DNA from: Actinomycetes bacterium
GTDB taxonomy: Bacteria > Actinomycetota > Actinomycetes > Mycobacteriales > Mycobacteriaceae
NCBI GenBank assembly: GCA_023418505.1
Contig: JAEZZR010000011.1
Span: 186,001-250,000 of the forward strand
Length of the DNA: 64,000 nt
Reading direction: 5' to 3'
Both the position numbers and the translations under genes were made by a program. Positions 34,011 through 43,508 of the stretch are shown here, piece by piece (the stretch's first letter is position 1; each line of letters starts with the position of its first letter). A model generated the notes under the pieces. The model saw nothing but the letters and a program-made list of their open reading frames with translations. It had not been told where the DNA came from and ran no database searches.

Positions 34011-35246
34011 GTGTCTAAATTAGAATCCAGCCCCGAAGCGCCGGTACAGGTGCGCCAGCTCAATAGCCTGGTGAAAGACTGGATTGAACGGCTGGGTCAA
34101 ATTTGGGTAGAAGGCGAAGTGGCACAGATTAGTGCCAAGCCCACATGGTCGCTGTCGTATCTGACACTGCGTGATACCTCGACGGAGACTTCCGTTTCGG
34201 TGACGTGCCGTACCTCGGATCTGAAGGCTAATCCGCTGAAAACTGGCGACCGGATCGTGCTGTTCGGCAAGCCAGCGTTTTATGCCGCGCGCGGGTCGTT
34301 TTCGTTGTGGGCAACACAGTGGCGCCCGGTGGGTATCGGTATGTTGTTGGCACGGTTGGAGCAACTACGCCAGGCGCTGGCTGCCGAAGGATTGTTCGAT
34401 CCGCGTTTGAAGAAACCACTGCCCTTTTTGCCACAGTGCATTGGGTTGATTACAGGCCGTGGTTCGGCTGCCGAACGTGATGTGCTTGCCGTGGCACGCG
34501 ACCGCTGGCCGGGCGTGCAGTTCCGGGTGGTCAATACGATCGTGCAGGGCGCGAAGGCCGTTCCTGAGGTGATCGCAGCTTTGGATCGCCTAGATGCGTA
34601 CCCGGAAGTTGACGTCATCATCATCGCCCGTGGCGGTGGCTCGGTAGAAGATTTGCTGCCGTTCAGCGATGAAGCTCTGGTCCGCGCCGTGGGTGCTGCT
34701 CAGACTCCGGTGGTTTCCGCGATCGGCCACGAACCCGATACGCCGCTGCTAGACAACGTCGCTGATGTGCGCGCCGCTACCCCCACCGATGCCGCTAAGC
34801 GCGTGGTTCCCGACGTTGCAGCCGAACAGCGCGGCATTTCCGAAGCACAACAACGCTTGCGCGATGCTTTACGACGGTGGGTCGATCGCGAGACGAAAAT
34901 CGTCGCAGATCTCCGGTCGCGCCCGGTCCTGGCGAATCCGCTGGCGCTGGTCGAGCGCAAAACCGAAGAGATTACCTACCTGCATGAGAAACTTATGTCG
35001 CTGACTTTGGCGCGGCTTCAGGCAGAGACCGCCACCGTCGGCCAGCTGCGGGCGAAAGTCAGTGCACTAGGCCCGGGTGCCACGTTGGCGCGTGGCTATG
35101 CGGTGGTGCAGGTGCAGCCGCGGGATAATTCTGGCGATCATGTGGTGACCAGTATCGAGCAGGCTCCCCCAGGCAGCCAGCTGCGCATTCGCGTGGGCGA
35201 TGGTTCCATCCATGCTGCAGCGTTGAATACCTACCCGGCAGATTAA
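34011..35246 (+). CDS. xseA: Exodeoxyribonuclease VII large subunit
   Basis: A 411-residue catalytic large subunit of exonuclease VII, which degrades single-stranded DNA to oligonucleotides. The N-terminal OB domain (about 10-105) includes WVEGEVAQIS; the catalytic domain has LITGRGSAAERDVL and IIIARGGGSVEDLLPFSDE, and the C-terminal coiled coil ends with ATLARGYAVVQ. The GTG start follows DUF6542 by 22 bp. The small subunit follows after 21 bp. Family identity is secure. Confidence 0.94.
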   Translation: MSKLESSPEAPVQVRQLNSLVKDWIERLGQIWVEGEVAQISAKPTWSLSYLTLRDTSTETSVSVTCRTSDLKANPLKTGDRIVLFGKPAFYAARGSFSLWATQWRPVGIGMLLARLEQLRQALAAEGLFDPRLKKPLPFLPQCIGLITGRGSAAERDVLAVARDRWPGVQFRVVNTIVQGAKAVPEVIAALDRLDAYPEVDVIIIARGGGSVEDLLPFSDEALVRAVGAAQTPVVSAIGHEPDTPLLDNVADVRAATPTDAAKRVVPDVAAEQRGISEAQQRLRDALRRWVDRETKIVADLRSRPVLANPLALVERKTEEITYLHEKLMSLTLARLQAETATVGQLRAKVSALGPGATLARGYAVVQVQPRDNSGDHVVTSIEQAPPGSQLRIRVGDGSIHAAALNTYPAD

Positions 35247-35267
35247 TTTTCTACAAAGGACAGTTAG

Positions 35268-35522
35268 ATGGCACAGGATGTTTTTGGCCAAGGGCAAGCG
35301 CAGCAAGAAGATGCGGTACCCGTGGAGCAATTGGGCTACGAAGATGCTCGCGACGAGCTGGTGGAAACTGTGAAGCTGCTCGAGATGGGGCAGCTTAGCC
35401 TGGATGAATCGTTGGCTCTCTGGGAGCGGGGCGAGGCTTTAGCGAAGCGGTGCGAAGAACAACTCGCTGGTGCGAAAGAACGCGTGGAACGCGCGCTGGA
35501 ACAGTCTAGTTCACCTGAATAA
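35268..35522 (+). CDS. xseB: Exodeoxyribonuclease VII small subunit
   Basis: An 84-residue XseB protein with the characteristic helical hairpin LGYEDARDELVETVKLLEMG / LSLDESLALWERGEALAKRCEEQL. The ATG at 35268 follows AAAGGA. It binds the coiled coil of XseA. The end overlaps the convergent DUF4245 gene by 17 bp. Confidence 0.93.
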   Translation: MAQDVFGQGQAQQEDAVPVEQLGYEDARDELVETVKLLEMGQLSLDESLALWERGEALAKRCEEQLAGAKERVERALEQSSSPE

Positions 35523-36087
35523 CTGGGCTGTCCTGCATCGCCTGGGCGAAAGTTTCGAATTCGGCTTCATTGGCCGAGCCTTCAAGCACCAGGCGACTAT
35601 CGCCGAGATCGGCGACCCAAGTTGGGCGAATGGAATCGTCGTCGCTGGTAAAGATGTGCCACTGTACAGCGCCAGCTTCGTCGGAAGTGATGGTCTTTTC
35701 TTCTTCGTGCGGCCGCGGTTTATCCGGCTGGCCGGGCAACTGATCTAACGGCGCATCGGTTTGCAGCACCTGAATGAATTGCTGCTCGGGGGTAACAAAA
35801 CCAACAATGGTGGCCTGGTGGCCAGCTACTTGGCTGGCGCGCTGCGAGTTCGCCACCCACTGTTCGGGCAACTGCGGATCGCGCACTGGAAACGCAACGC
35901 GACGCGCTTCCATCGGCAAGAAGGTATCGGTATCAACCTCACGCACCGGGCCGGCCTCCGGGGCACCAGGATTGAAACTGCATAACCCAGTAGCCCCCAC
36001 AGTGACCACCATGGCAAGCGCCATCACGGCCAGGGTGAGGAAAATGTCACGTCCGTCTTGGAACAGCCTTGGTTTGTCCGAACTCAC
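35506..36087 (-). CDS. DUF4245 family membrane-anchored protein
   Basis: A 193-residue protein with one N-terminal membrane helix (about residues 16-38) and an extracytoplasmic domain, fitting DUF4245, which in actinobacteria is found between xseB and glpX. The GTG at 36087 lies inside the last codons of the upstream fusion gene (41-bp overlap, different frame), preceded by TAGTCT that could serve as a -10 for a leaderless transcript. Function unknown. Confidence 0.8.
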   Translation of the reverse strand: MSSDKPRLFQDGRDIFLTLAVMALAMVVTVGATGLCSFNPGAPEAGPVREVDTDTFLPMEARRVAFPVRDPQLPEQWVANSQRASQVAGHQATIVGFVTPEQQFIQVLQTDAPLDQLPGQPDKPRPHEEEKTITSDEAGAVQWHIFTSDDDSIRPTWVADLGDSRLVLEGSANEAEFETFAQAMQDSPVIQVN

Positions 36088-38539
36088 AACTATCTAGACT
36101 ACCGCGCTGAAGGTGAGCCGCGAATTCCGATGGGTACTCCAGCTGCGGCATGTGGCCACAATTTTCGAAGACCACCGCGTCGGTAGCCGAAATCTGCTTC
36201 AAACCTTCCCGAAAATCTTCGTACGGCAAAATCAGATCTTTGGTGCCCCACATCAGAGTCAGTGGCAATGGGCGCTGGCGACGAATTGCGGTGATCGCAT
36301 CAGTGAAGCGCTGTACCAACAGACGACGCCACTGCGGACGCACCCCTCCAGCCGTGGCAAATTGGCGGATCAGCGCGTAATAGGTCTGGCTGCGGTGGCG
36401 GTGGCGCAAGATGCTGCGCTGGATTGCCATACGCTGCTTAGTGACGGCACCAGGTCGGCGCAGAATCAACTTTTCTAACAGCCAGGACATTGGTGCCAGA
36501 CGCGTGAAGGCCACATTGATGCGACCAATCACTGGGAGTGCAACGAGCCGCAGCAGCGGGATGGTCTTGGAACCAAAGCCCACTGGTGCCACCAGGGTGA
36601 CGCTGGCGATGTGATCCGGGCTTAGGGTGGTCAGCTCCATGGCAATCGCACCACCCAAGGAATTGCCGACGAGGTGCACTTGGAGTTGGTCCGCGCTGAG
36701 CTCGGTAATTTGTTCGAGTGCTTGCCAGACCAGCGCAGCGGTGGCTTCCACCGTGGTGGGTTTTGCAGGATCGCTGAAGCCGAAGCCGGGAACGTCGACA
36801 GCTATATAGGTGTGTTCGCCGGCGGTAAGACGCAGGTAGTCGTCCCAGTCTTCCAAGGATCGGCCGATGCCATGCAGGAGCAGCACAACTTGGCCGGAAG
36901 TGCCTTCCAGTTTGCGGTAGCGCAAGCGTTTGCTGGCGACGGTGACAAACTCTGGTTCGGGCAGAGGCCGCGGGGATGTGGTGGGTTCGTAGGCGTCGTC
37001 TGCGCGCACAGTATGTACTGGGGTTTGCTGCACATTACGGTTCTGGGCGAGGGAGAGGCATTCGTGATCGAAGACCATGTCCTCCGCCAAATCAGCGCGG
37101 CGCATCTGTTTGGCTTCTACCAGGTAATTCTGGGTGTACTGCCACGGCTGGGTATCACCCTGGGTGGGGAATTTGTGCATCCCGCGTTTGATGTAGCCAG
37201 CTTCGAAATCCATCAGTGGTCGGTCAGTGCGTCCAGTGGGGATTTGTGGGCAGTAATACTGGTGGTCGGTGCTCCAGAGTTTGACCAAATATTGGGACAC
37301 CATGTCGGCGCGCAGTGTCCACGAAGCATTGATGTAGCCCACGGTAAAGCTGAAGTTCGGGATGCCAGCGAGCATGATGCCACGATAAAAGACCTGATCA
37401 CTGGGATCTTGGCGCTGGCCATCGATGCTTACGCTGCCACCGCCCATGGCTTCTAATTCCAGTCCGGTGGCGGTGACTACTACGTCGGCAGCTACCTCCC
37501 TACCAGAGGCCAGCAGTACCCCGTCCATAGTGAAGCGCTCGATGCGGTCGGTGATCACCTGAGCGTTGCGCTGTAGTGCCTGGAAGAAATCCCCGTCGGG
37601 AGCCTTGCACACCCGCTGATCCCACGGGCGGTAGGACGGAGTGAAATGCTCCTTGATCTGCTGGTCAGAGATGAACTGGCGCTGCATCCGGCGTAGCTCA
37701 GCTCTAAAGAGCTTCGGTACGCGCTGGGCAATGGTGTACTGCAGCATGTCACGCGTGGCGTGGTTGAATCGTGCCACCGGATACGCCCATTTCTCTGGTA
37801 GCAGCTTGTTCCAAAATGCGCTGATCGCATCCGTTTCGGGAAATGGAGCCACATAGCTAGGGCTGCGCTGAATCATCGTCACGTGGGCGCCGGCTTGCTC
37901 GAGGGCGGGCACCAGGGTGATGGCAGTGGCGCCGGAGCCGATGACTGCTACTTTGCGATCATGCAACTCGAGGTCTTTCGGCCAATGCTGCGGGTGGATG
38001 AGCTGGCCGGTGAACTCATCTTGGCCAGGGAAATCGGGCGCATAGCCCTGTTTATGCGAGAAATAGCCCGATGCGTAGTGCACGCGACGCGCATAGATTG
38101 TGCGTACGCAGTCGCCTTGTGCGGTGATTTCCCACAGGCTTAAGTCCGTGCGCCAATTGGAGTCTTTGATCCAGGAATTAGTGTGCAGGCGCTCTAGTGC
38201 GCCGCAGTCGCGTGCTACCTCGCGGAGGTACTCTTTGATTTCGGCGCCTTGCCCCAACGTAGAGGCATGTGGCCACGGCTTAAACGGATACGCAAAGGTG
38301 GCCATATCGGAATCGGAGCGAATACCCGAGTAGTTAAATAGGTGCCAGGTGCCGCCCAGATCGTCGTGAGCATCGTGCATCTCCCACTGCCACTCCGGAA
38401 AATTCTGTGCCACATGGTGTGCGACGTTGATGCCTGAAAGCCCTGCCCCAACGATCAGCAGATCCAGGGGTTGATCTGGGGTGCCGGGCGCAGTGCTGGC
38501 CGAAGCGTCAGAATTATCTGTTCTAGAAGTAAAATTCAT
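36047..38539 (-). CDS. Baeyer-Villiger-type flavin monooxygenase fused to alpha/beta hydrolase
   Basis: An 830-residue two-enzyme fusion. Residues 1 to about 515 form a class B flavoprotein monooxygenase: FAD motif GAGLSG (31-36), the Baeyer-Villiger fingerprint FTGQLIHPQHWP (176-187) and NADPH motif GSGATA (201-206). After a Pro/Glu linker (about 518-530) an alpha/beta hydrolase follows, with oxyanion HG (556-557), nucleophile Ser627 in GNSLGG, Asp768 and His796. The first domain would insert oxygen into a ketone to give an ester; the second could hydrolyse that ester to acid and alcohol. The frame is continuous with no stop or shift. The related mycobacterial EthA is a stand-alone monooxygenase. 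Substrate is unknown. Confidence 0.85.
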   Translation of the reverse strand: MNFTSRTDNSDASASTAPGTPDQPLDLLIVGAGLSGINVAHHVAQNFPEWQWEMHDAHDDLGGTWHLFNYSGIRSDSDMATFAYPFKPWPHASTLGQGAEIKEYLREVARDCGALERLHTNSWIKDSNWRTDLSLWEITAQGDCVRTIYARRVHYASGYFSHKQGYAPDFPGQDEFTGQLIHPQHWPKDLELHDRKVAVIGSGATAITLVPALEQAGAHVTMIQRSPSYVAPFPETDAISAFWNKLLPEKWAYPVARFNHATRDMLQYTIAQRVPKLFRAELRRMQRQFISDQQIKEHFTPSYRPWDQRVCKAPDGDFFQALQRNAQVITDRIERFTMDGVLLASGREVAADVVVTATGLELEAMGGGSVSIDGQRQDPSDQVFYRGIMLAGIPNFSFTVGYINASWTLRADMVSQYLVKLWSTDHQYYCPQIPTGRTDRPLMDFEAGYIKRGMHKFPTQGDTQPWQYTQNYLVEAKQMRRADLAEDMVFDHECLSLAQNRNVQQTPVHTVRADDAYEPTTSPRPLPEPEFVTVASKRLRYRKLEGTSGQVVLLLHGIGRSLEDWDDYLRLTAGEHTYIAVDVPGFGFSDPAKPTTVEATAALVWQALEQITELSADQLQVHLVGNSLGGAIAMELTTLSPDHIASVTLVAPVGFGSKTIPLLRLVALPVIGRINVAFTRLAPMSWLLEKLILRRPGAVTKQRMAIQRSILRHRHRSQTYYALIRQFATAGGVRPQWRRLLVQRFTDAITAIRRQRPLPLTLMWGTKDLILPYEDFREGLKQISATDAVVFENCGHMPQLEYPSEFAAHLQRGSLDSCEFGQTKAVPRRT

Positions 38540-38691
38540 GGCTTTAGCTTACTTTGTTTTGATAATGCAATGCTGCAAATCACTAAGAATTAGTATTCAT
38601 GCGGTAGATCACTCAAAAAGGTCAATTTTTTGGCACACTAGAAGACGGATAGTTAACGGCATTTTTTAACCGCGAAAGGCCAAGGATTTCA

Positions 38692-39702
38692 ATGAATGCG
38701 CCGCACCCAGAAAGCCCGGATCGTAACCTGGCAATGGAACTTGTCCGAGTCACCGAAGCCGCTGCCCTAGCAGCTGGACATTGGGTAGGTCGAGGTCAGA
38801 AAGAAAAGGGCGACGGCGCCGCTGTCGACGCTATGCGTAAGCTCATCAACACCGTGGCGATGAACGGCACCGTGGTCATTGGCGAGGGCGAAAAAGACGA
38901 AGCCCCCATGCTGTTCAATGGCGAAAGCGTAGGCACCGGCGAAGGCGCTGAAGTTGATATTGCCGTAGACCCGATCGACGGCACCACCTTGATGGCAGAA
39001 GGCCGTCCGAACTCGATTGCCGTACTCGCCGCCGCAGACCGGGGTGCGATGTACGATCCATCGGCAGTGTTCTACATGGACAAGATCGCTGTCGGCCCAG
39101 AAGCTGCAGGCAAGATTGATATCGAAGCGCCGGTCAGCCACAACATCCAAGCAGTGGCCAAGGCCAAGGGCGTGCGTAAAGAAGATGTCACCGTCATCGT
39201 GCTCGATCGCCCACGCCACGAAACGCTGATCCGCGATATCCGAGAAGCGGGCGCAAAGATCCGTCTGATCGGCGATGGCGACGTTGCAGGTGCGGTCGCC
39301 GCCGCACAGGATACGAACTCCGTGGATATGGCCATGGGTATCGGTGGCACCCCAGAAGGCATCATCACCGCGTGCGCTATGAAGTGCATGGGTGGCGAAA
39401 TTCAAGGCAAGCTGCACCCACGCGATGACGACGAAATTAAGCGCGCACTGGATGCCGGCCACGAGCTCGGCAAAGTACTGACCATGGATGATCTGGTCAA
39501 TTCCGATAACTGCTACTTCGTGGCCACTGGCGTAACCAACGGCGACATGCTGCGTGGCGTGGCCTACCGTGGCACCGGTGCTTGGACCCGTTCCCTGGTG
39601 ATGCGTTCGAAGTCCGGCACCATCCGTCGCATCGAAGCTTTCCACTCGCTGGCGAAACTGCGTGAGTACGCTGCCGTGGACTACGGCACGGGTGAGAAGT
39701 AG
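38692..39702 (+). CDS. glpX: Fructose-1,6-bisphosphatase class II
   Basis: A 336-residue GlpX-type gluconeogenic phosphatase. Metal-binding segments IGEGEKDEAPML (about 63-74) and DPIDGTT (about 93-99) are intact, as is GIGGTPEGI. The ATG has AAGG about 8 nt upstream. It hydrolyses fructose-1,6-bisphosphate to fructose-6-phosphate. Upstream, 38540-38691 is an AT-rich divergent control region. fumC follows after 83 bp, the same order as in related actinobacteria. Confidence 0.95.
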   Translation: MNAPHPESPDRNLAMELVRVTEAAALAAGHWVGRGQKEKGDGAAVDAMRKLINTVAMNGTVVIGEGEKDEAPMLFNGESVGTGEGAEVDIAVDPIDGTTLMAEGRPNSIAVLAAADRGAMYDPSAVFYMDKIAVGPEAAGKIDIEAPVSHNIQAVAKAKGVRKEDVTVIVLDRPRHETLIRDIREAGAKIRLIGDGDVAGAVAAAQDTNSVDMAMGIGGTPEGIITACAMKCMGGEIQGKLHPRDDDEIKRALDAGHELGKVLTMDDLVNSDNCYFVATGVTNGDMLRGVAYRGTGAWTRSLVMRSKSGTIRRIEAFHSLAKLREYAAVDYGTGEK

Positions 39703-39785
39703 GGCTTGGGCTCAGCAGCCTGCGTGGCCTGAACTTTTGTACACTAATTTTTAAGAATTTACTGCCAACCGAAAAGAGGCTTTAG

Positions 39786-41186
39786 ATGACTGAACAGCAG
39801 TACCGCATCGAGCACGACACCATGGGCGAAGTAAAGGTGCCAGCACAGGCAATCTGGCGCGCACAGACCCAGCGCGCAGTGCAGAACTTCCCGATCTCTG
39901 ATCGTCCATTGGAGTCTGCTCAGATTCGTGCGATGGGGCTGTTGAAGGCCGCTTGTGCCCAGGTGAACAAGGATCGTGGCTTGCTTCCTGCAGAGCAGGC
40001 CGACGCCATTATCGCCGCCGCCAAGGAAATTGCTGATGGCAAGCACGACGCCGAATTCCCAATTGATGTCTTCCAGACCGGTTCCGGCACCTCGTCGAAT
40101 ATGAACACCAACGAGGTCATTGCGTCGATCGCGAAGAACAATGGCGTTGAGGTACACCCAAATGACCACGTCAACATGGGTCAGTCTTCCAACGACACCT
40201 TCCCTACCGCTACTCACGTAGCTGCTACCGAAGCTGCAGTGAAGGATCTGATTCCAGGCCTGAAGGTGCTCCAGGAGTCGCTGGAGAAGAAGGCTGCAGA
40301 GTGGAAGGACGTCGTTAAGTCCGGCCGCACCCACTTGATGGATGCTGTGCCGGTGACCTTGGGTCAGGAATTTGGTGGCTACGCACGTCAGATCGCTGCA
40401 GGTATCGAGCGCGTCGAAGCTACCCTGCCGCGCCTCGGCGAGCTACCAATCGGCGGCACCGCAGTAGGTACCGGCCTGAATACTCCTGCTGATTTCGGCG
40501 AGAACGTCACCAAGGTTTTGGTAGAGCTCACCGGCGTCGAGGAGCTATCCGAGTCCGTGAATCACTTCGAAGCTCAGGCGAACCGCGATGGCTTGGTGGA
40601 GTTCTCCGGCGCGATGCGCACCATTGCAGTGTCGCTGAACAAGATCGCCAACGACATCCGCTGGATGGGTTCCGGCCCACTAACCGGTTTGGCAGAAATT
40701 CACCTGCCAGACCTGCAGCCAGGCTCTTCGATCATGCCGGGCAAGGTAAACCCTGTGCTGTGTGAGACCGCAACTCAGGTGGCCTGCCAAGTCATCGGTA
40801 ACGACGCTGCAGTCGCTGCCGGTGGCATGCAGGGCGCTTTCGAGTTGAACGTTTTCATCCCAATGATGGCGCGCAACGTCCTGGAGTCCGCAAAGTTGCT
40901 GGCTAATACCTCGCGCGTATTCGCAGAGAAGCTTGTCGACGGCATTGAGCCAAACGTCGAGCGCATGCGCACTCTCGCTGAGTCTTCCCCTTCCATTGTC
41001 ACGCCTTTGAACTCGGCAATCGGCTACGAAAATGCTGCCAAGGTAGCCAAGACTGCACTGAAGGAAGGCAAGACCATCCGCCAGACCGTGATCGACATGG
41101 GCTTCGTTGATGGCGACAAGCTCACCGAAGAAGAGCTAGACAAGCGCCTAGACGTGTTGGCTATGGCTAACACAGATCGCGACTAG
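39786..41186 (+). CDS. fumC: Fumarate hydratase class II
   Basis: A 466-residue homotetrameric fumarase interconverting fumarate and malate in the TCA cycle. The fumarase/aspartase signature GSSIMPGKVNP (about 317-327) is present, as are SGRTHLMDAVPVTLGQE and the N-terminal TGSGTSSNMNTNEV. AAAGAGG precedes the ATG. A strong terminator follows the stop, closing the glpX-fumC stretch. Confidence 0.96.
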   Translation: MTEQQYRIEHDTMGEVKVPAQAIWRAQTQRAVQNFPISDRPLESAQIRAMGLLKAACAQVNKDRGLLPAEQADAIIAAAKEIADGKHDAEFPIDVFQTGSGTSSNMNTNEVIASIAKNNGVEVHPNDHVNMGQSSNDTFPTATHVAATEAAVKDLIPGLKVLQESLEKKAAEWKDVVKSGRTHLMDAVPVTLGQEFGGYARQIAAGIERVEATLPRLGELPIGGTAVGTGLNTPADFGENVTKVLVELTGVEELSESVNHFEAQANRDGLVEFSGAMRTIAVSLNKIANDIRWMGSGPLTGLAEIHLPDLQPGSSIMPGKVNPVLCETATQVACQVIGNDAAVAAGGMQGAFELNVFIPMMARNVLESAKLLANTSRVFAEKLVDGIEPNVERMRTLAESSPSIVTPLNSAIGYENAAKVAKTALKEGKTIRQTVIDMGFVDGDKLTEEELDKRLDVLAMANTDRD

Positions 41187-41198
41187 CCTTCGCACTCA

Positions 41199-41233
41199 CC
41201 CCACCTCTAGCCACTGTGCTGAGGTGGGGTTTT
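41199..41233 (+). terminator. Intrinsic terminator after fumC
   Basis: CCCCACCTC (41199-41207) and GAGGTGGGG (41221-41229) form a perfect 9-bp stem with a 13-nt loop, followed by a run of T residues (41230-41233). It lies 12 nt after the fumC stop. Confidence 0.9.
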
Positions 41234-41261
41234 ACTATGCCTGCGATGCTGCTCACAAAAA

Positions 41262-41292
41262 TTGCACACTTTTCTGCACTGGGTGTAATTTT
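41262..41292 (+). promoter_or_regulatory. Leaderless promoter of second TetR-MFS pair
   Basis: TTGCAC (41262-41267), a 16-bp spacer and TGTAAT (41284-41289) lead into ATG 41299 with no leader. An imperfect dyad spans it: AAAATT-gc-ACAC (41258-41269) opposite GTGTAATTTT (41283-41292). TGCAC is repeated three times (41263, 41274, 41292). These are candidate TetR binding elements. Confidence 0.55.
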
Positions 41293-41298
41293 GCACGC

Positions 41299-41973
41299 AT
41301 GGAAACAAATGAGACAGAATCCTGCTGCTCCCTGCGGGAGCGCAAGCGCCGGCGCACCCGGCGCGCCTTAGAAGACAGCGCCACCGCGCTGGTGCTCGAC
41401 CGCGGGTATCAGCAGGTGACGATCGACGACATCTGTGCGGCCGCAGACGTAAGCCGGCGTACCTTTTTCAATTACTTCGATTCCAAAGATCACGTGGTCT
41501 TTGGTGCTGGCCTGATCCAATTCACGGATGAAGATGTAGCCACGTTTAGCAACCAGGAACACGAGCGCCCCATCATGGCGCTAGTGCAGTATTTGCAGGG
41601 CGCCTTGGAGCGCACCTTAGCTGCCGACGATGACATCCCGGAGCCGATCGAACGGCTGCGCGGGTTACGGGCTCGTCGTATAGCAATTATTGAGCAAGAA
41701 CCGGAAGTGGCGCCGTTGTCGCATTCGTTGATTCGGACTTCGTTGACGAGGATTCAGCAATCGCTGGTGCTGAATTTAGAGAATTTCCCTGCCACGCGCA
41801 GTCTGCCGGAGTTGAGTGTGGAAGAAGAAGCCCTGTTGGGGGCGCGTTTTGTGCAGACGGTGGTCAGTTTCACGCTCACCCACGCGGACAACCCCTTTGC
41901 GGAGCATGCGTTGGAACATGATGCGCGCGTTTATGCGGATTTGGTAGCTCGGTTAGGAGGATCGGATGAGTAA
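41299..41973 (+). CDS. TetR-family regulator
   Basis: A 224-residue TetR protein. A basic N-terminal arm (LRERKRRRTRRALED) precedes the helix-turn-helix (about residues 35-62, ITDD-like TIDDICAAADVSRRTFFNYFDSKD). ATG 41299 follows a good promoter with no leader; longer readings would run back through the promoter into the fumC terminator. The stop overlaps the exporter start by 8 bp. It should repress itself and the MFS pump; the ligand is unknown. Confidence 0.87.
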   Translation: METNETESCCSLRERKRRRTRRALEDSATALVLDRGYQQVTIDDICAAADVSRRTFFNYFDSKDHVVFGAGLIQFTDEDVATFSNQEHERPIMALVQYLQGALERTLAADDDIPEPIERLRGLRARRIAIIEQEPEVAPLSHSLIRTSLTRIQQSLVLNLENFPATRSLPELSVEEEALLGARFVQTVVSFTLTHADNPFAEHALEHDARVYADLVARLGGSDE

Positions 41974-43486
41974 CACGAAGGTGGATAACACTCGTACGCA
42001 ATCGGCGGTGGGGATTGTTTTTGCCACGCTGATCGTAACGATGCTGATGAGCTCGTTGGGGCAGATGATTTTCGCCACCGCGTTGCCCACCATTGTGGGC
42101 GATCTAGGCGGCGTGGATCATATGTCGTGGGTAATCACGGCGTTCTTGCTGGCACAGACGATTGCGATGCCGATTATCGGCAAGCTGGGCGACATGATTG
42201 GCCGCAAGCACATCTTCATGATGGGGATTGCTGGGTTTGTGCTGGGCTCGGTGATTGGTGCGCTGACCTCGTCGATGACCGTGCTAATTATTGCCCGCGC
42301 GATCCAGGGCTTTGCCGGCGGTACGTTGATGGTGACCTCGCAGGCCATCATGGCTGAGGTTGTCCCCGCTCGCGAGCGCGGCCGCTACATGGGCATCATG
42401 GGCGCCACATTCGGCGTGAGCTCAGTGCTCGGCCCGGTGCTGGGCGGCTGGTTCACTGATGGCCCGGGTTGGCGCTGGGGGCTCTGGATGAACGTACCTT
42501 TGGGCGCTCTGGCATTCTTCTTCGCGTGGAAGTACTTGCAGTTGCCGCGCCGGAAGGCTACGTCTGCCTTCGACCTCACTGGCATGGCTGTGCTGATCCT
42601 GGCAGCCTCGTCGCTGATTTTGGTCACTACCTGGGGCGGCACACAGTATGAGTGGACTTCGCCCACGATCCTGGGGCTGGCTGGATTCTCGCTGGTGGCT
42701 TGGATTGCGCTGATCTTCGTCGAAAAGCGCGCTGCTACCCCGCTAATTCCGGTAGAGCTATTCCGCGTGCGCAATTTCAGCTTGACGACGGCCGGTGGCC
42801 TGGTTATGGGTGTTGCCATGTTCGGCACTATGGCCTACCTGCCGACGTACCTGCAGATGGTGCATCACATGTCCCCTACCGCGGCCGGCCTGATGATGAC
42901 ACCAATGATGCTCGGCATGATCGTGACCTCTACGGTGATCGGCCAGGTGATCTCGCGAACCGGACATTACCGCTGGTACCCGGCCACCGGCATGGCAATG
43001 ATGGCAGTGGCGTTGTATTTGCTGTCGACGTTGACTGCTGAATCATCGCTGACTGTGATCGGCGTGTACCTATTCGTCATGGGTATCGGCATTGGTATCG
43101 GCATGCAGGTGCTAGTACTAATCGTGCAGAATTCTTTCCCACTATCGCTGGTGGGTACCGCGACTGCTGCGAACAACTTCTTCCGCCAGATCGGTGGCAC
43201 CGTAGGATCTTCGGTGGTGGGCGCGCTGTTTATCCACAATATGCAGGAGCTTTTGGTCGAGCGGATGCCTAGTGGTGTGGCGGGTGCTGGTGGCTCTGGT
43301 GCCTCGATTTCGAACTTGACACCTACTGCATTGGCGCAGTTGCCAGAACCAATTCAGCAACTCATCGCTGGCGCCTATAACGATGGTCTGACTCCAATCT
43401 TCGGCATACTGATGCCACTGATGGTGCTGGCTGCAATTATTTTGCTGTTCATTGTAGAAGAACCACTAAAGGAAACTGTGGAGTAA
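41966..43486 (+). CDS. MFS multidrug exporter, 14-TM DHA2 family
   Basis: A 506-residue drug:H+ antiporter of the EmrB/LfrA type with about 14 membrane segments. Motif A is GKLGDMIGRKHIFM, motif C is GATFGVSSVLGPVLGGWFTD, and LDxT-like motif D1 is weakly kept in the first helix. The periplasmic loop near residues 425-460 is Gly/Ser-rich. The ATG overlaps the TetR stop by 8 bp with AGGAGG just upstream. Substrates unknown. Confidence 0.87.
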   Translation: MSNTKVDNTRTQSAVGIVFATLIVTMLMSSLGQMIFATALPTIVGDLGGVDHMSWVITAFLLAQTIAMPIIGKLGDMIGRKHIFMMGIAGFVLGSVIGALTSSMTVLIIARAIQGFAGGTLMVTSQAIMAEVVPARERGRYMGIMGATFGVSSVLGPVLGGWFTDGPGWRWGLWMNVPLGALAFFFAWKYLQLPRRKATSAFDLTGMAVLILAASSLILVTTWGGTQYEWTSPTILGLAGFSLVAWIALIFVEKRAATPLIPVELFRVRNFSLTTAGGLVMGVAMFGTMAYLPTYLQMVHHMSPTAAGLMMTPMMLGMIVTSTVIGQVISRTGHYRWYPATGMAMMAVALYLLSTLTAESSLTVIGVYLFVMGIGIGIGMQVLVLIVQNSFPLSLVGTATAANNFFRQIGGTVGSSVVGALFIHNMQELLVERMPSGVAGAGGSGASISNLTPTALAQLPEPIQQLIAGAYNDGLTPIFGILMPLMVLAAIILLFIVEEPLKETVE

Positions 43487-43508
43487 GAAACTGTGGAATA
43501 GTGGGGCC

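Noticed and set aside
38767..39645. 292-codon open frame antisense to glpX
   Set aside because: Fully overlaps the conserved GlpX phosphatase; no independent start signals or domain.
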